A DNA stretch of 25,056 nucleotides. It comes from Burkholderiales bacterium. Its GTDB lineage: Bacteria; Pseudomonadota; Gammaproteobacteria; Burkholderiales; Burkholderiaceae_F. Below, piece after piece: positions 14,133-21,361 of the stretch; position 1 is the stretch's first letter, and each line of letters starts with the position of its first letter. Position numbers and translations under genes: made by a program. The stretch spans positions 1 to 25,056 of the forward strand of contig JAHEDN010000002.1 of the NCBI GenBank assembly GCA_024641225.1. Reading direction: 5' to 3'. Below the pieces are notes generated by a model. That model was not told where the DNA came from, did no database searches, and saw nothing but the letters and a program-made list of their open reading frames with translations.

Positions 14133-15431
14133 TCAACGTGCCCGCGCCCAGCGCAGCGGGTCGATCGGCCGACCCTTGAAGCGCAGTTCGAAGTATAGGC
14201 CCGCCTCGGTGGCGCCCCCCGTGCTGCCCACGGTGGCAACCGGGTCTCCGGCGCGGACATCGGCGCCAACATCTGCGAGCAGGGACTCATTGTTGCCGTA
14301 CACAGAGAGAAAGCCTTCACCGTGATCGATCACCAGCAGGTTGCCGAACCCGCGCAGCCAGTCGGCGAACACGACCTGACCGGCGGCCACCGCGTGCACG
14401 TCGGCGCCAGCGGCCGCCCGGATGAACACGCCCTTCCACGTCGGCGCATCGACCTGCGCCTCGGTGCGCCGCGGGCTGCCGAACCGCGCGACGATCTCGC
14501 CGCGTACGGGCAGTACCAGCCGGCCCTGAAGCCGGGCAAAGTCGCTGCCGGCGGGCACGTCCACCGGGGCCTCGGGAGCGGACCCTTGCGGCGGCCGGCG
14601 TGTCGGAGTCGGTTCGCGCGGGCGTCGACGCGCCTGCTCGGCCAGCAACTTCTCTATCTCGCCGACCAGCGACGCAAGCCGCTTCTCGTCGCGCTGCGCG
14701 GCCTCCAGCGAGCGCCGCTGACCCGCGAGCTGCCTGGCGAGTCGATCCAGCGCGCCGCTGCGCGCACTTTGCTGCTGTTGCAGTGCGGCCCGGTTGCGCT
14801 GCTCGTCTTCGGCCAGCGCTGCAAGTTCGAGTTGCTTCCCCTCCGACTGCGACCTCAGTTGAGCCAGTTCCTCGCCGCGCGCGCGCAACTCGCCGACGGT
14901 ACGTGAGCGACCGCTCGCAAGACGATCGAGATAAACCAGTTCGCGCTGCAGTTCACCGGGGCTGGCGCCGTCCAGCAACCGCTGAAAAGGAGTCTGTCGC
15001 GCGAGCACATACTGACTGCGCAACACCAGGCTGAGGCCATATTCCTCTTCGATGCGCCTGGCGCCGATAGCCTGGCCGCGAGAGGCCAGCGCGTCGATCT
15101 CCTCCTGCACCCGCCGCCTTTCAGCGGTCAGTTCGCGCTGCCGACGGTTCGCGTCCGAGATCGCCGCTTCCGACTCGCGCAGCGCATCGGCGGCCTCGGC
15201 ACGCGAAGCCTCGGCGCGGGCCACCTGGCGGCGGAGCTGAACCAGCTTCTGTCTGAGCCGGCGCCGCTCCGCCTCGAGTTGCTGCTGCCGTTGCGGGCTG
15301 GCGGCAGCCTTTGCGGCTGCCTCGCCTGAACCCGCGGGTTGCGCGGCGGAGCCGGCAGGTGCGGCCGCGACAAGCGCGAGCGCAAGCGCGAGAAGACTAT
15401 GGCGCAGACGCGAGGTCAATCGATAGATCAA
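14133..15431 (-). CDS. envC: EnvC-like murein hydrolase activator (coiled coil plus degenerate LytM domain)
   Basis: This 432-residue exported protein has a signal peptide (about residues 10-30), long coiled-coil segments rich in Glu, Arg, Gln and Ala (about 45-270), a Pro/Arg-rich linker and a C-terminal M23/LytM domain (about 305-432). The zinc ligands of active LytM enzymes are missing: the usual HxGxD and HxH positions read VFIRAAAG and LYFELRF, as in EnvC. It should therefore activate amidases (AmiA/AmiB type) at the septum rather than cut peptidoglycan itself. The start is a TTG at 15431 that overlaps the gpmA stop as TTGA, suggesting translational coupling; no ATG lies near the signal peptide. 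No amidase gene is in the window. Confidence 0.92.
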   Translation of the reverse strand: MIYRLTSRLRHSLLALALALVAAAPAGSAAQPAGSGEAAAKAAASPQRQQQLEAERRRLRQKLVQLRRQVARAEASRAEAADALRESEAAISDANRRQRELTAERRRVQEEIDALASRGQAIGARRIEEEYGLSLVLRSQYVLARQTPFQRLLDGASPGELQRELVYLDRLASGRSRTVGELRARGEELAQLRSQSEGKQLELAALAEDEQRNRAALQQQQSARSGALDRLARQLAGQRRSLEAAQRDEKRLASLVGEIEKLLAEQARRRPREPTPTRRPPQGSAPEAPVDVPAGSDFARLQGRLVLPVRGEIVARFGSPRRTEAQVDAPTWKGVFIRAAAGADVHAVAAGQVVFADWLRGFGNLLVIDHGEGFLSVYGNNESLLADVGADVRAGDPVATVGSTGGATEAGLYFELRFKGRPIDPLRWARAR

Positions 15432-16183
15432 GCCGACGGCTTGGCCTTGCCCTGCGCAGCGACAGCCGCCATCGCCCGCGCGATTTCCTCGGCATCGCCA
15501 AGGTAGTAGCTACGCAGCGGTTTCAGCTTTTCGTCGAGGTCGTAAACCAGCGGCCGCGCCGTCGGGATGTTCAAGTTCACAATGTCATCTTCCGAGATTC
15601 CGTCAAGGTACTTGACGAGCGCGCGCAGCGAGTTGCCGTGTGCAGCCACCATCACGCGGCGCCCCCGCCTGATCGCGGGCGCGATCGAGTCGTTCCAGAA
15701 CGGCAGCACCCGCGCGACGGTGTCCTTCAGGCACTCGGTGGCAGGGATCTCTTCCGGCTTGAGATGCCGGTAACGCGGGTCATTGCCCGCCCAGCGCGGA
15801 TCGTCGGGCGCAAGCGGTTCGGGCGCGATGGCGTAGGCCCGGCGCCAGGCCAGCACCTGCTTCTCGCCGTACTTTGCCGCGGTCTCCGCCTTGTTCAGCC
15901 CCTGCAGCGCGCCGTAGTGACGCTCGTTCAGGCGCCAGGAGTGGACTACCGGCAGCCACATGAGATCGAGGGCATCCAACGCCAGCCACAGCGTGCGGAT
16001 CGCCCGCTTGAGGACCGACGTGTAGGCGATGTCGAAGCCGTAGCCTTCGCGCTTGAGCAGTTCGCCAGCCGCGCGCGCCTCGCGTATTCCCGCCTCGGTC
16101 AGATCGACGTCAGTCCACCCCGTGAAGCGATTGTCCAGGTTCCACTGGCTCTCGCCATGGCGCAGCAGCACGAGCTTGTACAT
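15428..16183 (-). CDS. gpmA: 2,3-bisphosphoglycerate-dependent phosphoglycerate mutase
   Basis: This 251-residue protein has the family's normal length. It has the histidine-phosphatase signature LLRHGESQWN with phosphohistidine H9, FTGWTDVDLTEAG, the acid residue in NERHYGALQG, and the second histidine in VMVAAHGNSLRALVKYLDG. It interconverts 3- and 2-phosphoglycerate in glycolysis and gluconeogenesis. It is the first gene of the minus-strand run gpmA-envC-ctpA-ThiF/MoeB-dsbB and overlaps envC by four bases. The ATG at 16183 is preceded by a GGAA-type ribosome site. The promoter should lie in the 70-base gap shared with the divergent rhodanese gene. Confidence 0.97.
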   Translation of the reverse strand: MYKLVLLRHGESQWNLDNRFTGWTDVDLTEAGIREARAAGELLKREGYGFDIAYTSVLKRAIRTLWLALDALDLMWLPVVHSWRLNERHYGALQGLNKAETAAKYGEKQVLAWRRAYAIAPEPLAPDDPRWAGNDPRYRHLKPEEIPATECLKDTVARVLPFWNDSIAPAIRRGRRVMVAAHGNSLRALVKYLDGISEDDIVNLNIPTARPLVYDLDEKLKPLRSYYLGDAEEIARAMAAVAAQGKAKPSA

Positions 16184-16217
16184 GTCAGGTTCCGGGTGAT
16201 CGGTCGCAACGTCATTT

Positions 16218-16223
16218 TATAAT
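16218..16223 (+). promoter_or_regulatory. consensus -10 box for the rhodanese gene, in the gap shared with gpmA
   Basis: A perfect TATAAT stands out in this GC-rich DNA, 30 bases upstream of the GTG at 16254. The best-spaced upstream hexamer is GGTGAT, a poor -35. On the other strand the same A/T tract reads TATAAA and could serve gpmA, so the gap may hold back-to-back promoters. Confidence 0.5.
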
Positions 16224-16253
16224 CTCGCTCCCTTGACGGAAGCGGGAGCATCC

Positions 16254-16658
16254 GTGCAGTTCTTCATCGACAACGCGCTGCTGATCGCAGTGGCCTTCTT
16301 CAGCGGCGGCATGCTGCTGTGGCCGCTCCTGCGCTCGCGGGCCGGCGGCCCGGCTCTGACCACCCTGCAGGCCACGCAGTTGATCAACGGAAAGCATGCC
16401 CAGGTCGTCGACATTCGCGACGCCGCGGAGTTTTCGCGTGGCTCTCTTCCCAACGCAAGGAACATTCCCCTCGCTGAACTCGGCACGCGTGGGCCAAAGG
16501 AACTCAAGAAGGACCGGCCGGTCATCGTGCTCTGCAATGCCGGCAACATCGCGGGTCGGGCAGCGGCACAGCTGCGCGCCACCGGCGTGGCAGAGGTCTA
16601 TGTTCTGGCCGGCGGCCTGAACGCATGGCGCGAGGCCGGTCTGCCGCTGAAGGCATGA
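16254..16658 (+). CDS. membrane-anchored rhodanese-domain protein
   Basis: This 134-residue protein starts at GTG 16254, behind GGGAG about 6 bases upstream; an in-frame TTG at 16233 is less likely. An N-terminal transmembrane segment (about residues 5-26) is followed by a single rhodanese domain (about 35-134) with VVDIRDAAEF, GSLPNARNIPL and the active-site loop beginning at C94 (CNAGNIAGR). The tail VYVLAGGLNAWREAGLPL is standard. Such proteins carry a persulfide and supply or detoxify sulfur, but the acceptor is unknown. Its neighbours grxC and secB on the same strand are a familiar betaproteobacterial arrangement and suggest a link to redox or protein export (inference). Confidence 0.92.
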   Translation: MQFFIDNALLIAVAFFSGGMLLWPLLRSRAGGPALTTLQATQLINGKHAQVVDIRDAAEFSRGSLPNARNIPLAELGTRGPKELKKDRPVIVLCNAGNIAGRAAAQLRATGVAEVYVLAGGLNAWREAGLPLKA

Positions 16659-16690
16659 GCACCCTGAGCGGACCCGAGCAGGATCCCTGC

Positions 16691-16710
16691 GCGCGACGGA
16701 AGCGTCGCGC
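16691..16710 (+). other. hairpin between the rhodanese gene and grxC
   Basis: GCGCGACG and CGTCGCGC form a perfect 8-bp stem around a four-base GAAG loop in the 97-base gap. There is no T tract, so this is not a convincing terminator. It may modulate read-through or RNA stability. Confidence 0.35.
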
Positions 16711-16755
16711 AGGCGCCGCAGTTCGATAAGGCCGCAAACCGAACGACACACGATC

Positions 16756-17016
16756 ATGACCGCCAAAGTATTGATGTACCGCACCCAGCACTGCCCGTAC
16801 TGCCATCGTGCCGAGGCGCTGCTGAAGGCGCGCGGCGTCACGGAGATCGAAACCGTCCGCGTCGACCTCGACCCAGCGCGCCGTGACGAGATGGTCGAGA
16901 GGACCGGCCGTCGTACGGTGCCGCAGATCTTCATTGGCGCCACGCACGTCGGCGGCTTCGATGACCTGGCGGAACTCGACCACGAAGGACGGCTCACTTC
17001 GTTGCTTGCCGGCTGA
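16756..17016 (+). CDS. grxC: glutaredoxin 3
   Basis: This 86-residue dithiol glutaredoxin has active site C13-P-Y-C16, the cis-proline segment RRTVPQIFIG and the GSH-binding GGFDDL motif. It reduces protein disulfides and mixed disulfides with glutathione, and also serves ribonucleotide reductase. It lies 41 bases before secB on the same strand, so the two are probably cotranscribed. Confidence 0.96.
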   Translation: MTAKVLMYRTQHCPYCHRAEALLKARGVTEIETVRVDLDPARRDEMVERTGRRTVPQIFIGATHVGGFDDLAELDHEGRLTSLLAG

Positions 17017-17057
17017 ATCAGTCCGGCTCCCCCAATCCAACAACCCCAGGAATCGCC

Positions 17058-17567
17058 ATGGCAGAAGTCAAAGGGGCCGGCCAGCCGGCCGGCAACGGTC
17101 CGCAGGGAACCCCTGCCGGACCAGTATTCCAGCTGCAGCGCTGCTACCTCAAGGATGCCTCGCTCGAACTGCCGAATGCGCCGCACATTTTTCTCGAGCA
17201 GCAGTCGCCGAACATCGATGTGCAGCTCGAAGTCAACAACAGCGCGGTGGTGGACGGGATCTACGAAGTCGTGGTGCGCGTCACCGCCACGGCCAAGCTG
17301 GGCGACAAGGTGCTGTTCCTCGTCGAAGGCAAGCAGGGCGGCATCTTCGAGATACGGGGCGTGCCGAACGAGCAGTTCGAGCCGATCGTTGGCATCGTCT
17401 GCCCGAACATCATTTATCCGTACCTGCGTGCCAATGTCGCCGACCTGATCAGCCGCACCGGCCTGCCTCCGATCCATCTGGCGGAGATCAATTTCGAGGC
17501 GCTGTACCAGCAGCGACAGGCACAGCAGGCACAAGCGGGCGCAGCCGCGACGACCCCGACCCAGTAA
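17058..17567 (+). CDS. secB: SecB protein-export chaperone
   Basis: This 169-residue protein is of typical SecB length and fold. It has FQLQRCYLKDASLELPNAP near the N-terminus, then ITEV-like strands (PNIDVQLEVNNSAV), GGIFEIRGVPNEQ, the conserved CPNIIYPYLRANVADLI and GLPPIHLAEINFEALYQQR. The tetramer holds preproteins unfolded and hands them to SecA. The ATG is preceded by AGGA at 17048. The tail is Gln/Ala/Thr-rich. gpsA follows after 47 bases, the same secB-gpsA neighbourhood found in many proteobacteria. Confidence 0.97.
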   Translation: MAEVKGAGQPAGNGPQGTPAGPVFQLQRCYLKDASLELPNAPHIFLEQQSPNIDVQLEVNNSAVVDGIYEVVVRVTATAKLGDKVLFLVEGKQGGIFEIRGVPNEQFEPIVGIVCPNIIYPYLRANVADLISRTGLPPIHLAEINFEALYQQRQAQQAQAGAAATTPTQ

Positions 17568-17614
17568 CCGTCGCAACCCGGCCGCCGCCGGCGGCAGTAG
17601 CGGACGCACCGGCC

Positions 17615-18607
17615 GTGAACATCACCATACTGGGCGCGGGCGCCTGGGGCACGGCGCTGGCCGCCTCGCTTTCGGAGCGTCACGACGTACAGTTGTGGGG
17701 GCGCGGCCGCGAGGCGGTGGCGGCAATCGCCGAGAAACGGCGCAACGGGCGCTATCTTCCCGGGATCGATCTGCCCTCAGCCCTGCAGTGCACGGCAGAT
17801 TTCGTCGGCGCCGTTTCGCACGCGCGGCACGGCTTGCTGCTCATCGCCACGCCAACGGCGGCGCTCCGCATGCTTCTGCGCCGACTGAGTGGCAGCGCGC
17901 CGCTGCCCCCGGTGATCTGGCTGTGCAAGGGTCTGGAAGGCAGCAGCGCCGCGATGGCGCACGAGATCGTGCGCGACGAGCTCGGCGCGCATCCCGCGGG
18001 GCCGCTGGCCGGGCCCAGCTTCGCCCAGGAAGTTGCCCGAGCACTGCCGACTGCGCTCGTGGTCGCCGGACACGATTCGTTCTGCCGCCTCGTCACTGAA
18101 ACGCTGCACGGACCGTCGCTACGCATCTATTCGACACACGACGTCGTCGGTGTCGAGGTCGGTGGCGCGGTCAAGAACGTGATGGCGATCGCCACCGGCA
18201 TCTGCGATGCACTGGCGCTCGGCCACAACGCGCGCGCCGCACTGATCACCCGCGGCCTGGCGGAGATCACGCGTTTCGGACTTGCGATCGGCGCGTCGGC
18301 GCAGACGTTCATGGGCCTGACCGGCGTCGGCGACCTGATCCTGACCTGCACCGGAGAGCTGTCGCGCAACCGGCAGGTAGGCATCATGCTCGGCGAGGGA
18401 CTCTCGCTGACGGACGCCCTCGCCCGTCTCGGCCACGTCGCCGAAGGGGTGTGGTCGGCAGGCGCTGTGCGCCAGCGTGCTGCAACGCTCGGTGTCCAGA
18501 TGCCAATCACCGAGGCGGTGTGCGCCGTTCTCGATGAACAGATCTCGCCGCGCCAGGCCCTCGAGCGGCTGCTGGCCCGCGATCCAAAGCGCGAGACTCT
18601 CGAATGA
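17615..18607 (+). CDS. gpsA: NAD(P)+-dependent glycerol-3-phosphate dehydrogenase
   Basis: This 330-residue enzyme starts at GTG 17615, the first start in frame with the NAD(P)-binding motif ILGAGAWGTALA (residues 5-16). The open frame extends far upstream but without family similarity. Catalytic K187 lies in VEVGGAVKNVMAIA. LAGPSFAQEVA, TRGLAEITRFG and GVGDLILTCTG are all typical of GpsA. It makes sn-glycerol 3-phosphate from dihydroxyacetone phosphate for phospholipid synthesis. The stop codon overlaps the next gene's ATG as ATGA (18604-18607), indicating coupled translation with the LOG-family gene. Confidence 0.96.
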   Translation: MNITILGAGAWGTALAASLSERHDVQLWGRGREAVAAIAEKRRNGRYLPGIDLPSALQCTADFVGAVSHARHGLLLIATPTAALRMLLRRLSGSAPLPPVIWLCKGLEGSSAAMAHEIVRDELGAHPAGPLAGPSFAQEVARALPTALVVAGHDSFCRLVTETLHGPSLRIYSTHDVVGVEVGGAVKNVMAIATGICDALALGHNARAALITRGLAEITRFGLAIGASAQTFMGLTGVGDLILTCTGELSRNRQVGIMLGEGLSLTDALARLGHVAEGVWSAGAVRQRAATLGVQMPITEAVCAVLDEQISPRQALERLLARDPKRETLE

Positions 18608-19194
18608 CGCCGCGCGCGGTCTGTGTCTTCTGCGGCTCGCAACCGGGCGCCACATCGGCCTATTTGGACGCTGCACGCGAACTCGGCGCGGAACTGGCGC
18701 GCCGGAGTGTGGCCGTGATTTACGGCGGCGGCCACGTCGGCATGATGGGCGCGCTCGCCGACAGTGCACTGGCCGCCGGCGGCGAGGTGATCGGCGTGAT
18801 TCCCGAGCATCTGATGCGGCCGGAAGTCGCCCATCAGCGGCTGACCGAATTGCTGATCGTCGACTCGATGCACACGCGCAAGCGCACGATGGCCAGCCGC
18901 GCCGACGCGTTCGTCGTTCTCCCCGGAGGCTACGGCACCTTCGAGGAAATGTTCGAGATGGTGACGTGGCGGCAGCTGCGGTTGCACGCCAAGCCGGTCG
19001 GACTCGTCAACGTCGACGGCTACTTCGATCACCTGCTGGCCTTCCTGCAGCATGCCGCGCAGCAGGAGTTCATCCGACCGCAGCACCGCGATCTGCTGCT
19101 CGTCGCTCCGAGTCCGTCGGACCTGCTCGAGCGCCTGCTACGTCACATGGCCGCAGCGCGAAGCCCGGCGCTCGGCGACCTGGAAAGGAGCTGA
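18604..19194 (+). CDS. LOG-family nucleoside monophosphate phosphoribohydrolase
   Basis: This 196-residue protein is of the Lonely-Guy/YvdD type (TIGR00730 group). It opens with VCVFCGSQPGA, has the phosphate-binding GGGHVGMMG and the signature PGGYGTFEE (107-115), followed by FEMVTWRQLRLHAKPVGLVN. LOG enzymes cleave the ribose 5-phosphate from nucleotide monophosphates, classically cytokinin ribotides; in most bacteria the true substrate is unclear (AMP or pyrimidine nucleotides). It overlaps the gpsA stop by four bases, so it depends on that transcript. Nothing in the window suggests plant association, and a role in nucleotide salvage or house-cleaning is more likely than hormone synthesis. 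Confidence 0.93.
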   Translation: MTPRAVCVFCGSQPGATSAYLDAARELGAELARRSVAVIYGGGHVGMMGALADSALAAGGEVIGVIPEHLMRPEVAHQRLTELLIVDSMHTRKRTMASRADAFVVLPGGYGTFEEMFEMVTWRQLRLHAKPVGLVNVDGYFDHLLAFLQHAAQQEFIRPQHRDLLLVAPSPSDLLERLLRHMAAARSPALGDLERS

Positions 19195-19202
19195 CCCGGA
19201 TT

Positions 19203-19219
19203 CGGCGCCTCAGGCGCCG
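19203..19219. terminator. hairpin between the convergent LOG and trmL genes
   Basis: CGGCGCC and GGCGCCG form a 7-bp stem with a TCA loop; the loop is the trmL stop codon. Being symmetric, it could serve both strands, but it has no T tract on either side. Confidence 0.35.
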
Positions 19220-19680
19220 CCGGCGAAGCCCTGCTGTCGCCAGGCCTCGAAAACAACCACGGCCACCGCGTTGCTCAAATTCAGGCTGCGGCTGCCGGGC
19301 TGCATCGGCAGTCGCAACGACTGCGACGGCGCGAAGTGTTCGCGCACGCCGGCGGCCAGGCCACACGTTTCGCCGCCGAAGACGAGCCAGTCACCGGCGG
19401 CAAAGCGCACGGCCGTAAACAGCCGCTGCGCGCGCGTCGACAGCGCGAACATCCGCTCCGGATCGGGCTGCTCGGCCGCCATTAATGCATCGAAGCTGTC
19501 GTGCACGGCAACGCGCGCATATTCGTGATAGTCGAGACCGGCCCGGCGCAGCTGCTTGTCGGTCAACTCGAAACCGAGCGGGCGCACCAGATGCAGCCGT
19601 GCGCCGGTATTGGCGGCCAGGCGGATCACGTTGCCCGTGTTCGGCGGGATCTCGGGCGCAACGAGCACGATGTTGAACAT
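19210..19680 (-). CDS. trmL: tRNA (cytidine/uridine-34 2'-O)-methyltransferase TrmL
   Basis: This 156-residue SPOUT (knotted) methyltransferase has the size of TrmL. Motifs seen: LVAPEIPPNTGNVIRLAANT (motif 1), FELTDKQLRRAGLDYHEY, LVFGGETCGL (motif 2) and MQPGSRSLNLSNAVAVVVFE (motif 3, forming the knot that binds SAM). It methylates the wobble base of tRNA-Leu isoacceptors. It lies 48 bases downstream of the SPOR-like gene on the same strand and is convergent with the LOG gene. Confidence 0.96.
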   Translation of the reverse strand: MFNIVLVAPEIPPNTGNVIRLAANTGARLHLVRPLGFELTDKQLRRAGLDYHEYARVAVHDSFDALMAAEQPDPERMFALSTRAQRLFTAVRFAAGDWLVFGGETCGLAAGVREHFAPSQSLRLPMQPGSRSLNLSNAVAVVVFEAWRQQGFAGGA

Positions 19681-19728
19681 GGCGAATGACGCCCTCCGGC
19701 ACTGGCCAGACGATGCGGCGCAGCAAGA

Positions 19729-20394
19729 TCAGTTGGCACAGGCGCCGAGCTGGCTCTGCGGGAATTCCTTCTGGATCTCCGCCAGCTGCTGCGTCAGCGC
19801 GGGATCCACGCCACGGATCTCGAAGCGGGTCGTTTCGCTGCCCGAGGCGCGCTCGGTCACCTGCACGCCTTTGAGGCCACGCCGCGTCAGGTCCACCTGA
19901 TGTCGCTGCGCGAGTTCCTGGTCGCGAAACGAGCCGAGCACGATCGCATTCGGCATCTGCGTTGCCGGTCCCATCACGCGCAGGTCGCGGAATCCGCGAC
20001 TGCGCAGATCCTGCGCGAGCCGTTCGGCCTCCACCCGCGTTGCGGCGGGCGGCAGGTAGACAATGAACCAGCCCGGTGCATCGACACGACGCGCCCGCAG
20101 CCGATCGCCGAGGGCCAGCGCCGCCAGCCGCGGCTGGATGCGGGCCAGGGCGGCCTCGTCGAAATCGCCGAGTTCGACGCACGCCAGTGTCCCGTTGCCG
20201 CCGCGCGCCGCTGGTGCTGGACCGCGCAACGCGGCGACCTGATCGGAGGACAGTACGCGAATCTGCTCCGGCGCGATCTGCCGCGCAAGTCGTTGCGGCT
20301 CGCGACCCGCGTCAGCCACAGGGCCGAACGCGCCCTGCCGCCAGGCGAGCAGAACAAGATTGGCAAGCAGCAGGAGCAGGAACGCCAGTCTCAT
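19729..20394 (-). CDS. membrane-anchored SPOR-like protein
   Basis: This 221-residue protein has one N-terminal hydrophobic segment (residues 3-18) and the rest is predicted to be periplasmic. The C-terminal half (about 100-190) resembles a SPOR domain: WFIVYLPPAATRVEAERLAQ with LRSRGFRDLRVMG, then AIVLGSFRDQELAQRHQVDL and RRGLKGVQVTERA, a strand-helix-strand repeat used to bind denuded septal peptidoglycan. The similarity is by pattern and is not certain. Its ATG overlaps the coaX stop (ATGA, 20391-20394), and coaX/SPOR pairs after birA are a familiar betaproteobacterial order. Confidence 0.75.
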   Translation of the reverse strand: MRLAFLLLLLANLVLLAWRQGAFGPVADAGREPQRLARQIAPEQIRVLSSDQVAALRGPAPAARGGNGTLACVELGDFDEAALARIQPRLAALALGDRLRARRVDAPGWFIVYLPPAATRVEAERLAQDLRSRGFRDLRVMGPATQMPNAIVLGSFRDQELAQRHQVDLTRRGLKGVQVTERASGSETTRFEIRGVDPALTQQLAEIQKEFPQSQLGACAN

Positions 20395-21224
20395 TGGCTG
20401 CTGCCCGTGGCATCCTGGGGTGCCGTCGCCACCGTGGCGCAGGCGCGCAAGAAGACGCCGCGCAGCACCAGGTTCTCCTCGCGGACGGCCGACGGCAGCG
20501 CGGTGCCGGCACCGACGTACGGCGCCAGCAGCACCGCATACCCACCGGTCAGCACGACCATCGGATCGCCATTCTCATTGCGGAAATTGCGCACGAACCG
20601 CTCGATCAAGCCGAGCTGGCTGCCCAGCACACCCGAGGCGATCGCGTCGTCGGTGTTGTCGGGGTAGGCGACCATCTGGCCGCTCGCAAAAGGCAGATTC
20701 GCCGTGCCACGGGCAAGCGCCTCGTACATGAGGCGCACGCCCGGGGCGATGGCGCCGCCGACGAAGGAACCGTCGCCGGTCACTCCGTCCACCGTCGTCG
20801 CGGTGCCCGCGGTCACCACCACGAGCGAGCGGTCGGGGTGTGCGGCGCGGGCCGCGATCAGTGAATGCCAGCGGTCTACGCCGAGTTGGGCACTGTCGCG
20901 GTACCCGTTGCGGAGGACGACACCCTCATGCGCGAAGCGAGGTTGTGTTTCGAACCAGTGCACTGGCAACGCGAAGACCTTCTGCACCGCCTGCTCGACG
21001 GACCGCATCAGAACCGGTGCCGCCACGCCGCAGCCATAGGCCGCCCGTACCGGAACACGGGCGCGATCGGTCCATTCGCGCACCAGCGCGGGCGTCAATT
21101 CGGCAGGTGGCGCGTTGCGCATCGATCCGAATGCCGGCCCGACACGGCCGTCGAGCGTCATCAGCACCCATTTCAGCGCCGAGTTGCCGGCATCGAGCAG
21201 CAGCCAGTGCGCCGGCCCGTTCAC
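20391..21224 (-). CDS. coaX: type III pantothenate kinase
   Basis: This 277-residue ASKHA-fold kinase phosphorylates pantothenate, the first step of coenzyme A synthesis. Seen are LLLDAGNSALKW (D11 in the phosphate-1 motif), GVDRWHSLIAAR and VVTAGTATTVDGV (phosphate-2 motif), plus GGAIAPGVRLMYEAL and LTGGYA. It starts at GTG 21224 behind AGGGGA (21229-21234) with a four-base spacer. The start overlaps the stop of a 46-codon ORF (GTGA), and its own stop overlaps the SPOR-like gene. Type III kinases are not inhibited by CoA and need a monovalent cation. No coaA is present in this window. Confidence 0.95.
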   Translation of the reverse strand: MNGPAHWLLLDAGNSALKWVLMTLDGRVGPAFGSMRNAPPAELTPALVREWTDRARVPVRAAYGCGVAAPVLMRSVEQAVQKVFALPVHWFETQPRFAHEGVVLRNGYRDSAQLGVDRWHSLIAARAAHPDRSLVVVTAGTATTVDGVTGDGSFVGGAIAPGVRLMYEALARGTANLPFASGQMVAYPDNTDDAIASGVLGSQLGLIERFVRNFRNENGDPMVVLTGGYAVLLAPYVGAGTALPSAVREENLVLRGVFLRACATVATAPQDATGSSQ

Positions 21225-21361
21225 GCCGTCCCCTGCACGCTGCCGGCATGTCCGCCCGCGAGGGCGAGTGCGGGACGCAGGTGACGCCGTTCGGCGTGGC
21301 CCATGCAGGCGAGCGCGGCCTGCCAGGCTGAACGTTCTTGGAGCGACCGTGCGGCGCTCAT
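21221..21361 (-). CDS. possible 46-residue protein bridging birA and coaX
   Basis: The 133-base gap between birA and coaX is fully occupied by an open frame. It starts at ATG 21361, overlapping the birA TGA (ATGA). It ends at TGA 21223-21221, overlapping the coaX GTG (GTGA). A GGTGAG ribosome-site-like sequence precedes the ATG by about three bases. The product begins MSAARSLQERSAWQAALACM and is rich in Ala, Arg, Gly and His, with no transmembrane segment or recognisable domain. Overlap at both ends argues for coupled translation through the operon. Against it, random ORFs of this length are common at this GC content. Confidence 0.4.
   Translation of the reverse strand: MSAARSLQERSAWQAALACMGHAERRHLRPALALAGGHAGSVQGTA

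Noticed and set aside
12864..14198. 444-residue plus-strand ORF opposite ctpA
   Set aside because: It is the mirror of a well-supported S41 protease in a GC-rich genome. The translation has no domain pattern and is rich in Arg, Asp, Gln and His, as expected for an antisense shadow.
16655..16729. 24-codon ORF overlapping the rhodanese stop as ATGA
   Set aside because: It has no distinct ribosome site, is dominated by the hairpin at 16691-16710 and is Arg/Ala-rich. ATGA overlaps after a TGA stop are frequent by chance.
16883..17614. Upstream extension of the gpsA frame through grxC and secB
   Set aside because: grxC and secB are clear in another frame. The GpsA nucleotide-binding motif begins right after GTG 17615.
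18604..19194. LOG gene as evidence for cytokinin production or plant association
   Set aside because: LOG-family proteins are widespread in bacteria without any such role, and no isopentenyltransferase is nearby.
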